Below are positions 1-9,097 of a stretch of DNA of 64,000 nt, in pieces. Where the stretch lies: assembly GCF_023897065.1 (NCBI RefSeq), contig NZ_JAMHIV010000015.1, forward strand, positions 62,001 through 126,000. The letters run 5' to 3'. Position 1 is the stretch's first letter; each line of letters opens with the position of its first letter. The notes under the pieces are model-generated. The model was not told where the DNA came from and did no database searches. It saw only the letters and a list, made by a program, of their open reading frames with translations. The translations under genes were made by a program, and so were the position numbers. Source of the stretch: Crossiella sp. SN42. Lineage in GTDB: Bacteria > Actinomycetota > Actinomycetes > Mycobacteriales > Pseudonocardiaceae.

Positions 1-905
1 CGTTCCGGCTGGAGGTAGCCAGGGGTGAGGGTGGCGGCAATGCTGATGTTGAGCGGGGTGCTCGCCGGGGAGGGAGAGCGCCCGTTCAGTCAGGCCGTCA
101 TGGCCGGTGCCGGGATGAGCGGCGTCTGGGGCCCGGTAGGGGGGAACCCGTAGTCGCCGCGCGGGGTGCGAACGTCGATTCGATTGTCGACGTGTTCGTT
201 CCACCCCCAGGGGACGAACATCCTCCTCCGTCATCGGTTGTGACGGCCCACCACAGGAAGAGATGAGGGACCTCGGGTGCAGGGTCGGCAGAAAGTTTGG
301 AACAGCGCGCTGACTCCCCTGTTCTGGACAGCACGGCGATCCCCGGTCTGCGCCGACTGCACTGCTGGCCCGCACCCGCGGTTCTGTTCACAGTGGGACC
401 GAGCGGCTTTTCTGGCCGACTCGTCATTTTGAGTTCGCTGGCGGCTTCTGAGTAGCGGCCGTATTCTGGCCATCCGATGCAGGTTGTTGCGACCATAAGT
501 AGACCGTACGCGGGTCTTCTTGCTGCCGGTGCCGGTGTTGTTCTCCTCCGACCTCACGTTCTCGCCTCTGCTGGCGGCGCAGTGTGACGCGGGTGGACGA
601 AACACGGATCAGCTGACTGTCTGTTGTCGCTCTGGCCCCTTGCGCGTGTCCGCTCGCATGGCGGTCATCACCGTCCTCTGCTGCGGGTCCCACCACAGTG
701 GCCCCAGGGTGGGCGGTGCCGCGAGTACGCTTGCTCGAACGCCTCGATGATGGCGCCACGAATCCGCTCTCCGGCCGGCTAACCGGTGGCCCTGTCGTGC
801 GCACCAGCGGTGCTTACCCATCTACTGCCAGAATGGTCAGAAGGTTGGCAGCGGAGCATCCGGTGAGCAGAGAGACGAGCCGCGTGGCATGGACGACCTG
901 ATGGT
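1..905. other. No supported gene (1-905)
   Basis: Open frames occur here on both strands, but all overlap each other, have unlikely amino-acid composition and lack a convincing ribosome binding site. I recognise no domain, RNA gene or repeat. It may be eroded sequence inside the element that ends at the tRNA-Val fragment near 14.37 kb. Confidence 0.5.
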
Positions 906-1247
906 GTGCTCAGCAAGCCTTCCCCCGCTGCCGAGGGCCGAGTGGTGATGACGATCTCCGACGGGCGCTCGGTGTTGATTGACCCCGGCCTGCCCCACGA
1001 TGTGATCGCCCTCCTGCACGGCGTGGCCCGAGTGGTCGTCATGCCCAAGATCGACGTCTGCTCAGCGGTGTACTTGGACGGTCCGCTCGCTGGACAGTCG
1101 TCTACATATGCGGTCAACGAACTGGGACACCGCATCACCGTCGCGTTGCAGCCGCGTCCCTGCCAGCCGACCGGTGTCTACAAGTTGACCAGGCTGGCCG
1201 GTAACGACCACCCAGCAGAGCTCCGCTTCATCGGCTGCACCACCTGA
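906..1247 (+). CDS. Hypothetical small protein, 113 aa
   Basis: A 113-residue protein with mixed hydrophobic and charged composition and three cysteines, including a C-terminal GCTT. It opens with GTG, and an internal ATG at residue 15 is an alternative start. There is no clear signal peptide or transmembrane segment and I do not recognise a family. The balanced composition makes it more credible than the overlapping frames, but there is no strong Shine-Dalgarno sequence and no partner gene nearby. Confidence 0.4.
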   Translation: MLSKPSPAAEGRVVMTISDGRSVLIDPGLPHDVIALLHGVARVVVMPKIDVCSAVYLDGPLAGQSSTYAVNELGHRITVALQPRPCQPTGVYKLTRLAGNDHPAELRFIGCTT

Positions 1248-1448
1248 CACCGAGCAATCCCGAGAGCCGTCGCCCCAACTAAGCAACCCGCGAGGACAGC
1301 CTTGAGGGGTGGGATCACCGATCCACCCACTCTCCGATGGCCTGGATGTAGTTCGACGTCAACGGGCATCTGTGCCTGAGTGCGGCTTGCCCGGCTGTAA
1401 GTGCCCGAGCCGCGCTGGACCGGTCGGGATGGCGGTGCATGTCCGCTG

Positions 1449-1913
1449 TCAGACCAGCAGCAGGTTGTGCGAAAGTGGACGACCACTGTGGCCTCCAGTG
1501 AGCAGTCGGCGCTGGTGCCTGGCCAGGTGTACTGCTGGGTCGCCGAGGCTACCTGCAGCGGTTGCCCGAGATGGTCGTACCCCGGTCTTGATGACGTCGC
1601 GCACGGGTGGGACCTGAGCCAGGGCGGAGGGCAGATGGTTGGCGTCCTGTCCAGAGATTGACCGCTCTCGGGCGAGCCGTTCCAGCCCTTCACCTTGGTC
1701 ACGGCGGCTGAGCAGCTGTTCCAGGCGCGCAGACATTGCCTCGCCAGTCCCCGTGGCCTCCGGTGCTGGTGCAACGAGGTCAATGAAGTCCACGAGGTCA
1801 ATGCCCTCAGCAGCGTCGGTGAGGCTGTCGCCCTCGTCCTCGTCGATCTGGGCTGCAGAAGACCAGGGGAACTCGCCGAGATAGGGCGAGTACGGCTCTC
1901 GCGGGTTGGGCAT
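1449..1913 (-). CDS. Hypothetical protein, possibly a decayed gene
   Basis: The first 85 residues look like a real protein: an acidic stretch (DEDEGDSL), a DFIDLVAP motif and a charged helical segment with ARLEQLLSRR. The remaining residues are rich in Arg, His, Ser and Pro in the manner of out-of-frame GC-rich DNA, so the 3' part may be frameshifted or simply not coding. No family is recognised. It could be a truncated gene within the mobile region. Confidence 0.3.
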   Translation of the reverse strand: MPNPREPYSPYLGEFPWSSAAQIDEDEGDSLTDAAEGIDLVDFIDLVAPAPEATGTGEAMSARLEQLLSRRDQGEGLERLARERSISGQDANHLPSALAQVPPVRDVIKTGVRPSRATAAGSLGDPAVHLARHQRRLLTGGHSGRPLSHNLLLV

Positions 1914-2223
1914 CCATCACGGAATCAGACTGCAAGTACTCAAGAAATCTAGTGTCGCCGCTGTGTGATCACCGCGCACGAGCCAGCTCTACACCAAGTG
2001 TCGGTCCCGTCGGTGCTCGAGCGCCAACACGCTCGGGTGTCCGATTCGTCATCACAGTACGGGTGAAGTCGAACACAAGGTGTTCACGAAAACAGCCTGG
2101 TGCCGATGTACTGCCGTAGGCCGGACACGTGATAGTGCCGTCAGGGTGGGATCAAGTGCGGCACGGTCTCCGGGTTCCGGCCCTGTGCAAGCAGTGTTGT
2201 CTTTCCGCATCAAAGGGGGAATC
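1914..2223. other. Intergenic region upstream of the first pseudo-protease gene
   Basis: No gene is supported in these 310 bases. They must hold the promoter of the secreted trypsin-fold protein that starts at 2224. A purine-rich AAAGGGGGA lies just before that start. I see no clear -10/-35 pair or operator. Confidence 0.4.
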
Positions 2224-3912
2224 GTGCGACAAGCACGAGTTTTCGCGCGTGTGTCGGCTGGTCTGGCCGCCACGGCGCTCACCGTCGGGCTGGCCGCGCC
2301 CGCGCACGCCATCGCCAACGGCACCGGTGTGCCCAACGGGGCCTACACCTTTACCGCCCAGGTCGACAGTGACTTCGGTCGCTGCACCGGCGCGCTCGTC
2401 GATCCACAGTGGATTGTCACCGCGGCAAGCTGTTTCGCTGAGCCTGGCAGCAAACCCGCTGCCGGGAAGCCGGCCAAACCGGCCAAGGCGACCATTGGCC
2501 GGACGTTGCTGTCGCAGAGCAACGGCCATGTCATCGAGATCGCCGAGCTGGCTCCGCGCGCTGATCGGGATGTGGTGCTGGCCAAGCTGGCCGATCCGGT
2601 CACCGACATCGCCCCGATCCGCATCAGCACCACCGCGCCGAACAAGGGCGAGGTGGTGCGGGCCAACGGGTTCGGCCGCACCGCCACCGTCTGGGCGCCC
2701 GACCAGTTGCAGAGCGCCGACTTCACCGTCGAGACGATCACCTCACAGACCGTCGACATCCTAGGCAGCAACCCCAAGGAGGCCAGCCTCTGCCAAGGAG
2801 ACGCGGGCGGTCCGGTCTTCCGCGACCGCACCGGTGTTCCCGAGCTGATCGCGATCAACAGCACCTCCTGGCAGCGCGGTTGCCTGGAGGAGAGCGAGAC
2901 CCGCAACGGCGCCACCAACGTGCGGTTGGACGGCCTCAGCGACTGGATCAACACCCAGATCGTCAACGGCCGACGGGTGCCTGGCGTGGCCGTGGACAAC
3001 ATCGTCGAGTTGCGTGGCGTGCAGGCCGGTCGGTGTCTGGAGATCGGTGGCAGGGAGAAGGGCAATGACGCCCAGGCGATCCAGTGGGAGTGCAACGCCG
3101 GGGCGACCCAGCGCTGGGAGCTGATCGACCAGGGCATTAACACCTACCTGCTGAGGAACAACAACTCCAAGAAGTGCCTGGAGCCCCTCGGCGGCAACAC
3201 CGCCAACGGGACCACCCTGGTGCAGCATGACTGCATGGGCAACCGGCTGCAGCAGCGTTGGCAGGTGGTTCCTTCCCGTGGCGGAGCGGTGGTGTTGCGC
3301 AACGAGGCCAGCGGGCGGGCCGCGGCGGTGGAGAACTCCGCCACCCACGACGGTGCCCGGCTGGTGCAGTACACCGTCGAGCACGCCCCGGGGCAGCAGT
3401 GGAAGGTCCAGGTCGTCACCGCGGCCAAGCATGACCTGGTGACCCCGCAGACTCAGATCCGTTCGCTGCGCACGGCCACACCGGGCTTGTTCGCCTCCGC
3501 CCGGCACGCCAACGGCCTTGGCCGCATCGAACGCATCGACGCCAACAGCCCGGAGCTGGACAAGCGGGATGCCACCTGGAAGATCGTGCCCGGCCTGGCC
3601 GATCCCTCTTGCTACTCCTTCGAGTCCTTCAACATCCCTGGCGCGTTCCTGCGCCATGCCAACTACCAGGTCCGGCTGGACGACAACACCAACACCGACG
3701 CCTTCAAGGGTGATGCGACCTGGTGTGCCCGCAGCGGGCTGGCCGGTGACGGGGTGAGCTTCGAGTCCTTCAACTTCCCGGAACGGCGGCTGCGCCACTA
3801 CATGGGCGAGTTGTGGCTGGCCGATGCCTCCGGATCCCGGCCGTCGGATGCCGCGCACTCCTACAACGAGGACGCCACCTGGCTCATCGGCGAACCGTGG
3901 GTTGCCCGCTGA
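2224..3912 (+). CDS. Secreted trypsin-fold pseudo-protease with ricin-B and AbfB lectin domains
   Basis: A predicted secreted protein of 562 aa. GTG at 2224 is preferred because AAAGGGGGA precedes it and a signal peptide ending in AHA (about residue 29) follows directly. Residues 30-265 have the S1 trypsin fold, but the catalytic His is replaced by Ser69 (TAASC where TAAHC is expected) and the catalytic Ser by Ala194 (GDAGGP where GDSGGP is expected). Only the Asp (D116, in RDVVLAKL) remains. Proteolysis by the normal mechanism should therefore be impossible. Residues about 265-400 carry a ricin-B lectin domain with repeated QxW-type motifs. The C-terminus resembles an AbfB/CBM42 arabinose-binding domain (two SFESFN motifs, each followed by RH). 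It probably binds glycans or a protein partner outside the cell. A paralogue with the same losses lies at 24.1-25.8 kb. Confidence 0.85.
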   Translation: MRQARVFARVSAGLAATALTVGLAAPAHAIANGTGVPNGAYTFTAQVDSDFGRCTGALVDPQWIVTAASCFAEPGSKPAAGKPAKPAKATIGRTLLSQSNGHVIEIAELAPRADRDVVLAKLADPVTDIAPIRISTTAPNKGEVVRANGFGRTATVWAPDQLQSADFTVETITSQTVDILGSNPKEASLCQGDAGGPVFRDRTGVPELIAINSTSWQRGCLEESETRNGATNVRLDGLSDWINTQIVNGRRVPGVAVDNIVELRGVQAGRCLEIGGREKGNDAQAIQWECNAGATQRWELIDQGINTYLLRNNNSKKCLEPLGGNTANGTTLVQHDCMGNRLQQRWQVVPSRGGAVVLRNEASGRAAAVENSATHDGARLVQYTVEHAPGQQWKVQVVTAAKHDLVTPQTQIRSLRTATPGLFASARHANGLGRIERIDANSPELDKRDATWKIVPGLADPSCYSFESFNIPGAFLRHANYQVRLDDNTNTDAFKGDATWCARSGLAGDGVSFESFNFPERRLRHYMGELWLADASGSRPSDAAHSYNEDATWLIGEPWVAR

Positions 3913-3926
3913 GCAACGCCGGACAG

Positions 3927-4259
3927 TCATGACACCAGGCGATGGCCGGGAATCATCGATTCCCGGCCATCGCTTCTGTGGTCTGCGGGTTCAATCCCGA
4001 TGAGGATATCCAGCGCACTGTCCTCATCAAAGGCCAGGAAGTCACCGAACGGCCGGGAGCTGGCCTGGGACAGGTACAGCTCTGGATGATGCTCGGCCAC
4101 GTCCGAGCGAAGCACCATCAGCTCGGGCAGTATCGTGACCAGCGTCGAACCGCCGGTCACAAGATCGTCCCTGTTTATCTCCAGAGATTCACCGCGGCGG
4201 TCAGCGACCAGATCGGCTACAGACTTGCCGATCCGGCCCGAAATTCCGCCACAGCACAC
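3927..4259 (-). CDS. Hypothetical protein, perhaps a decayed immunity gene
   Basis: A 110-residue frame on the same strand as the toxin and barstar-like genes. Its middle part (LVTILPELMVLRSDVAEHHP and the acidic AFDEDSALDILIGIEP) has normal protein composition. The N-terminus (from GTG) and the C-terminus, which runs through the hairpin at 3939-3973, look doubtful. Small acidic proteins of this kind often sit in arrays of orphan immunity genes behind polymorphic toxins, and that inference rests on context alone. No family is recognised. Confidence 0.35.
   Translation of the reverse strand: MCCGGISGRIGKSVADLVADRRGESLEINRDDLVTGGSTLVTILPELMVLRSDVAEHHPELYLSQASSRPFGDFLAFDEDSALDILIGIEPADHRSDGRESMIPGHRLVS
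3939..3973 (+). terminator. Hairpin terminator after the first pseudo-protease gene
   Basis: A perfect inverted repeat with a 16-bp stem and a 3-nt loop (arms 3939-3954 and 3958-3973) begins 27 nt after the stop codon of the trypsin-fold gene. No U-tract follows, as is common for actinobacterial terminators. It can stop transcription from both sides and overlaps the 3' end of a weak minus-strand reading frame. Confidence 0.65.
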
Positions 4260-4392
4260 TGATCACGTGATGCCGCCCGACTGGACACCAACGTCGTCCG
4301 GGCGCCGCACGAGGGGCGTCGTGGTCTGTCGTAGTGATCAGACCTGCGACATCCGCACCGGGCGTTCATCGCTTCAGAAGTGCTTGCTGCGG

Positions 4393-4872
4393 CTAGCGCA
4401 GAGCTTCCTCGACAGCGCTGCTCAGCTTCGCCTGCTGATCCTCGGGGCACACGAGAACGAAGTTAAAGGGAACCTCGCCGCCTCCCCGCTCCTCTCCGAG
4501 TGCGAACGAGTTCGCCCACCGTTTTCCTGTGTCGTGAGCGTTTCTGATGAAGGCGGGCCGATCGAGGGGAGCATCCAGGAGAAGGCGGTCCGCATTGTCG
4601 ATGATCACCAGGTACGCGTGGGCCGGAAGCCACTCAAGATCGTTGATGCACTCCGCGAAGGCAGACCAGTTTCGTCCAAAATAGGTGGGGAAGCGGAAGC
4701 CGTCAGCGAACTGATCGAACAGTTCATCGACATCGGTCATCTTCTTCGCATCGAGTTGGACCACCAGGCCTGAATCAGGCAGGTGGACTGTACGCGGGCC
4801 GCCCGCTTCCGACCTGGTCAGCACATGCACCCAAGGGCGGCCCGGGCTCAGGACGGCCTCGCACCGGTTCAC
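4393..4872 (-). CDS. Barstar-family RNase inhibitor-like protein
   Basis: A 159-aa protein of the barstar family, the small cytoplasmic inhibitors of barnase-type ribonucleases. Recognition rests on FPTYFGRNWSAFAEC and NDLEWLP (about residues 80-102), matching the conserved 'FP-YFG-NWdAF-eCL-dL-WLP' helix region that blocks the RNase active site. A strand segment (AYLVIIDNA) follows, as expected. About 50 extra N-terminal residues are common in actinobacterial barstar-like proteins. It lies on the same strand as the ALF-repeat toxin gene, 177 bp beyond the adjacent immunity gene, so it may be a second or orphan immunity factor of the module. A chromosomal barstar unrelated to the toxin is the alternative. 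Confidence 0.75.
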   Translation of the reverse strand: MNRCEAVLSPGRPWVHVLTRSEAGGPRTVHLPDSGLVVQLDAKKMTDVDELFDQFADGFRFPTYFGRNWSAFAECINDLEWLPAHAYLVIIDNADRLLLDAPLDRPAFIRNAHDTGKRWANSFALGEERGGGEVPFNFVLVCPEDQQAKLSSAVEEALR

Positions 4873-5049
4873 CGCAGCTCCTTGACGCAGTACTCACACT
4901 GGGTCGGCGCATGCCGATGGGCTGTGTTGATCCCTGTCTCGATCTGCGGAACAGGGCATTGGCGCCGCACGGCCTGGAAGCCGTGCGGCGCCGACTGCAT
5001 CCGCGATGTCACCGGTCGGCCCCGACCATGGATGCGACCGGAGATCTCA

Positions 5050-5373
5050 CTATTCGACGCTCAGCAGGGTCCTGAGGTATGGCGGCAGTTCGGCCAGTGC
5101 CTCGGCGCGGCTGCGGTCACTGTCGCTGAGCGCCGGCTGTCGGAGCAGTTCGTCGCGGTAGTTCACCGCTGAGTCGATGACGGCCTGAGCCAGGCGACCG
5201 CGACGCTCCAGCGCCACCAACTCGAAGTCAAGGCAGTTCATCGCCGCGGCCTGCTCGAGCAGGAAGCGGTCCTCAGGATCGGCGAGTTGCTTACCGGCTC
5301 GTTCACTCAGCTGACGGAGCGTTTCGTTGCGAACGCTGCGCGACTCGTGGCCGGGGATAACAATGATTGCCAT
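5050..5373 (-). CDS. Putative immunity protein of the first ALF-repeat toxin
   Basis: A 107-aa, mostly helical, charged protein of unrecognised family, without signal peptide or membrane segment, so probably cytoplasmic. Its ATG (5373) lies one base after the TGA of the ALF-repeat gene (TGA-T-ATG), so the two should be translationally coupled. That linkage, its small size and its position directly behind a toxin-like C-terminus are the usual signs of an immunity gene in polymorphic toxin systems. The frame is open further upstream inside the toxin gene, but the coupled ATG is the sensible start. Function is inferred from context only. Confidence 0.6.
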   Translation of the reverse strand: MAIIVIPGHESRSVRNETLRQLSERAGKQLADPEDRFLLEQAAAMNCLDFELVALERRGRLAQAVIDSAVNYRDELLRQPALSDSDRSRAEALAELPPYLRTLLSVE

Positions 5374-5374
5374 A

Positions 5375-8300
5375 TCAAAACCCGATTCGGATGATCTTTT
5401 TGATTTCTTCCGGATTGAGGCCACGCAGGTAGCGGTCAACCGCAGATCGCTGAGGCCCCGTGAAGTCGGTCAGGTCAATGATGGTGTAGTCGATTGACTT
5501 GTTGAGGTGGTGCCTGATCGAATTCAAGAAGCTTCCTTCGTTCCAATACTGGGAGGCCCGGGGGTCTCCCATCTGATCATAGGTACGTCCTGCCTTGTCG
5601 ATGTACTCGCCATCCTGCTCTCTCGCAGCCGGCCGCAGCTCCCGATCAGCAAGCCGGGGATCGCTTCTCGCCCGATCCAGGGTGGTCTGTTCCGACGGTC
5701 GGAGCGATCGTGCGGGCCCCTTGTTCTCAGCGATTCGTTTGATGTCCTCAGCAGCGTTGCTGAAGCCCTCGATGGCCATGTAGAGGCCGCCGAGGGCCGC
5801 TCCGGCACCAACGACGATCTGCGGGCCACCGGTGAGCACGCAGGCGATGATGCCCACCACCGCACCTACCGCGGCACCAGTAGCCGTGCCACCTCCCGGT
5901 AGGACAACGGTGCCTCCTGCAGCACCTGTAGCGGTGGAAGCACTGATTTCGGCCCAACACGTGGCGGCACCGGTGCCCATCATGGACAGTCCGCCGAGCA
6001 TGCTGCCAATGCCCGCGCCGGCCTGGATGAGGTGGCCGAACAAGGCCAGGAGCTCCCCGGCATGCTCCTGCACGAACTGCAGGGTGGCCCCGCCCATCTG
6101 GTCGATCATCGTCAGCAGTCGATCGACCACCTGCAGGTAGTCCTGCATCTTCTGCCGGAGTTCCTCTGGCAGACCGCTCTGTTGCAGAGCTTTGGCAAGC
6201 TCGTCGCGGAGCTTACTGATCGAACCCCGCGTGGCGGTGACGCCTTGGCGAGCCTCATCCAGCGCCACCTTGGACTGGGCCGCATTGCGTGCCTCCAACC
6301 CGATCTGGAGGGCTTCCGCGGCGGACTTGTTGGCAGCGGCGGCCTCGGCGCGGGCCCGCGCAGCAGCGGCGCGGGCATCGGCGGCGGCTGCTGCGGCTCG
6401 CGAGGCGGAGTAGCTGGCCTGGGCTGCAGATCGTTGCGCGGCCTGAGCGCTGGCCCAGGCGGTGGCTGCCGCCTTGCGTCCCTCCTCTGCGGACCTGGCT
6501 GCCGCACTCGCTGACAGGCCGGCCCGGTCGGCATGTTCCTGGGCTTGCTTGGCGTACTCCTGGGCGCGGTTGGCGGAGTCTCGGGCCTGTTCGGCCCACT
6601 GCCTGCCTTCCTCAGCCGCGCCGCGCGCTGTGGCGGCCACTTCGGCGGCCAACGCGGCGTTTTCCCGGGCCTTGGCGGCGGCGTGTGCGGTGTTGGACAG
6701 GTAGCCGTTGATTGTTGTCTCGTGCAGTGCGGTTTCGGCATCCCGGTGCTCGGCCTTGTAGCGACCGATCAGGAGGAACTGCTTCACCAGCGACCGGGGA
6801 CCTGACAGCGCGGCATTGCCCGCGGCCTTGACCTCCGGGCCGCCGTCGGTGACAGCGCGCTGGACGGCGACCCGGTCATCGGTCTCTGCGGCCTGGTATT
6901 GGCCCGCGGCCAAGAACGTCCGGACGTCGTCGATGGTGCCCGAGAGTGCCTTGTCCGCAGCCTGCTTCGTGGCCGGTCCGCCGTTGTTGCGGATGCGCTG
7001 GACTTCGATCCGGTCGTCGTCGTCCTTGCCCGGGTAGGCACGAGTGCGTAGGAACTCCTTGACCTGGTCCTGGCTGCCAGCCATCGCGGTCTGAGCCGCT
7101 TGGCGCTGAGCCGGGACCATGGCCCCGCCGCCGATGATGCGGACCCCGTCACGCTCGTCCTTGGCTGCGGCGTGGTCGAGGTCCTGACGAACGAATGCCT
7201 GTGCCGCCGTGTCGTCGCCGGAGAGAGCAGCGGCGGCGGCGGTGATCACATGGGGACCACCGGTGCGCCAGAGCCTGGCTGCGACTTTGCGGCTGTTGGA
7301 CACGACAGTCGCGGTCGGCGTTCTGGGATCACGGGCCTCGGCCAGCAGCCGTTGAGCCGAGGCGTCGAGCACGGCGGCCCGGCCAGCTTCCCAGCGCTGT
7401 TCGGCCTTGCGCTCGTTCTCCGCTGCGGTGGCTTCCTCGGCCTCGCGCATGCCCTCGCTCTGCCGCAGCTTCAACCGCTCGGCATCGGTCTTGCGCGCGA
7501 TGTCGGCGATGCGCTGGGCTCGCTCATACGCGCCATCAGCAGCGTCAGCGGCGATCTTGGCCTCGTTGGCAGCCTCCTGAGATCGTTGCGCGGCATGCTC
7601 GGCTTCCCCGGCGTGCTCGGCAGCCTGTTCTGCCGCCACCGCGGCATTGTTGGCGTGGGTAGCCGCCGCGGCGGCGGCACGTCGGGCCTCCTCCGCCTGG
7701 CCGGCGGCCTCGGTGGCCAGCACTTGGGCGGCACCGGCGGCACGGGACGCCTCCGCGGCGTTGCGGCGTGCCCTGGCCGCGGCGTTGTTCGCCCGTGCCG
7801 CACTGGCACCGGCCTTTCCTGCCCAGTAGCCAGCCTGATCAGCAGAGGCACCGGCCGCCTGGGCATCCTTCGACGCAGCGACAGCGGCCTGCGCGGCGTT
7901 GACAACCTGCTGCACTGCTTCCATGGCCTTGGCGACCGCGGTCGCGGCATCCTGCGCGCCCACCGCCGCATCCTTGGCGACGCGGGCGGCATCCCGTGCC
8001 GCGTCTGCTTTGCCTCTGTCCCTGGCCGCGGCGGCGGCGGCATTGCGGGCCTGGGCCGCGGCCGCGCTGGCCTTGGATGCCGCCCACGCGGCGTGGTTGG
8101 CCGCGCTGGCCGCCTGCCTGGCGGCCGCGATGGCAGCCGCCGCGGCGTTGATCGCCGTCTGTGCAGCGGCAGCGGCCCGATTGGCCGCATCCGCTGATCG
8201 GTTTGCCGCGGCTGCGGCACGGGCGGTGGAGTCCTGCGCCAACTGCGTCTCGGCGGCAGCACGCTGCGCTGCCTCCTTGGCCGCAGCCGCTGCGGCCACA

Positions 8301-9097
8301 GCTTGTGCGGAGGCTTCCTTGGCCGCCTCGGTCCGCTCGGCCGAGCGTGCTTGCGCCTCCTGGGCCAACTGGGCCAGCTGGGAGACCGCGCTGGTTTCCT
8401 GATCGCGCTGCATGGCCACGGCGTAGCCGGTGCGCAGGAACTCGCGGACGTCCTCGATCGAACCGGACAGTGCCCAGTTCGCCGCTCGTTTCACCGCCGG
8501 TCCACCGGAGTTGAGCAGCCTTTGGACGGTGATCCGGTCGTCATTGTCCTGTGCCCGCTGCCACCCGGTACCCAGGAAGGTGAGCTGGTCCTCGGTGCTG
8601 CCGTTGAGTGCGGTGTTGGCTTCGGTGCGCACCACCGGCCCTGTGGCACTGGACAACAGCCGGGTCACGCGGATGCGCGCATCGTCCTGCCAGGGCTTTC
8701 TCCATCCTGTGGCCAGGAATGTCCGCACGTCCTCAACGGATCCGCTCACCGCGCGTTGAGCTGCCTCCCGCGTTGCCGGGCCGCCGCTACCGAGCATCTC
8801 GTGCACGGTGGCGCGGTCGTCGGTCTCCTCGGCCGCGGCTAGCCCAGTGGCGAGGAAGGCCCGGATGTCCTCTTCGGACCCCAGCAGCGCGGCCTCGGCG
8901 CTGCCGGAGACGGCGGCGCCACCGACACGCATCAGTCCGAAAATTTTCGCCCGGTCCGAGGGTGGTGGCCCCCCAGGTGCTGGATCGGCTGCCGCCTGTC
9001 CACCGGTGGTGGCGATCAACGCCACTACCGTCATCACGGTCACGGTGGCACGCCTGCCGGCCGCCCCCCGTCTCAGCATTGTCACAACGAACTCCAT
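5375..9097 (-). CDS. Large secreted ALF-repeat protein with toxin-like C-terminus (module A)
   Basis: About 1240 aa from the ATG at 9097; an in-frame start at 9187 is possible, and ATG 9079 gives the tightest signal peptide. Order of parts: signal peptide ending near AAADP; four ALF repeats (consensus A-ALsGs-edVr-FL-TG, about 60-230); a very Ala-rich coiled-coil region (about 240-585); four more ALF repeats (about 610-800); a second Ala-rich helical region; a Gly/Ala-rich hydrophobic segment (about 1040-1120) that could insert in a membrane; and a compact C-terminal domain of about 90 residues ending in KKIIRIGF. That last domain (YDQMGDP, HHLNKSIDYTIIDLTDFT) resembles nuclease-type C-terminal domains of polymorphic toxins. 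The ALF family (short Ala-Leu-Phe repeats of unknown function) is typical of actinobacteria. The toxin role is inferred from the C-terminus and the coupled small gene behind it. Confidence 0.8.
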   Translation of the reverse strand: MEFVVTMLRRGAAGRRATVTVMTVVALIATTGGQAAADPAPGGPPPSDRAKIFGLMRVGGAAVSGSAEAALLGSEEDIRAFLATGLAAAEETDDRATVHEMLGSGGPATREAAQRAVSGSVEDVRTFLATGWRKPWQDDARIRVTRLLSSATGPVVRTEANTALNGSTEDQLTFLGTGWQRAQDNDDRITVQRLLNSGGPAVKRAANWALSGSIEDVREFLRTGYAVAMQRDQETSAVSQLAQLAQEAQARSAERTEAAKEASAQAVAAAAAAKEAAQRAAAETQLAQDSTARAAAAANRSADAANRAAAAAQTAINAAAAAIAAARQAASAANHAAWAASKASAAAAQARNAAAAAARDRGKADAARDAARVAKDAAVGAQDAATAVAKAMEAVQQVVNAAQAAVAASKDAQAAGASADQAGYWAGKAGASAARANNAAARARRNAAEASRAAGAAQVLATEAAGQAEEARRAAAAAATHANNAAVAAEQAAEHAGEAEHAAQRSQEAANEAKIAADAADGAYERAQRIADIARKTDAERLKLRQSEGMREAEEATAAENERKAEQRWEAGRAAVLDASAQRLLAEARDPRTPTATVVSNSRKVAARLWRTGGPHVITAAAAALSGDDTAAQAFVRQDLDHAAAKDERDGVRIIGGGAMVPAQRQAAQTAMAGSQDQVKEFLRTRAYPGKDDDDRIEVQRIRNNGGPATKQAADKALSGTIDDVRTFLAAGQYQAAETDDRVAVQRAVTDGGPEVKAAGNAALSGPRSLVKQFLLIGRYKAEHRDAETALHETTINGYLSNTAHAAAKARENAALAAEVAATARGAAEEGRQWAEQARDSANRAQEYAKQAQEHADRAGLSASAAARSAEEGRKAAATAWASAQAAQRSAAQASYSASRAAAAAADARAAAARARAEAAAANKSAAEALQIGLEARNAAQSKVALDEARQGVTATRGSISKLRDELAKALQQSGLPEELRQKMQDYLQVVDRLLTMIDQMGGATLQFVQEHAGELLALFGHLIQAGAGIGSMLGGLSMMGTGAATCWAEISASTATGAAGGTVVLPGGGTATGAAVGAVVGIIACVLTGGPQIVVGAGAALGGLYMAIEGFSNAAEDIKRIAENKGPARSLRPSEQTTLDRARSDPRLADRELRPAAREQDGEYIDKAGRTYDQMGDPRASQYWNEGSFLNSIRHHLNKSIDYTIIDLTDFTGPQRSAVDRYLRGLNPEEIKKIIRIGF

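Noticed and set aside
5720-8300. Ala-codon-rich stretches of the ALF-repeat genes as DNA tandem repeats or a CRISPR-like array
   Set aside because: The periodicity comes from Ala-rich coiled-coil coding; the units vary and there are no constant repeats with unique spacers.
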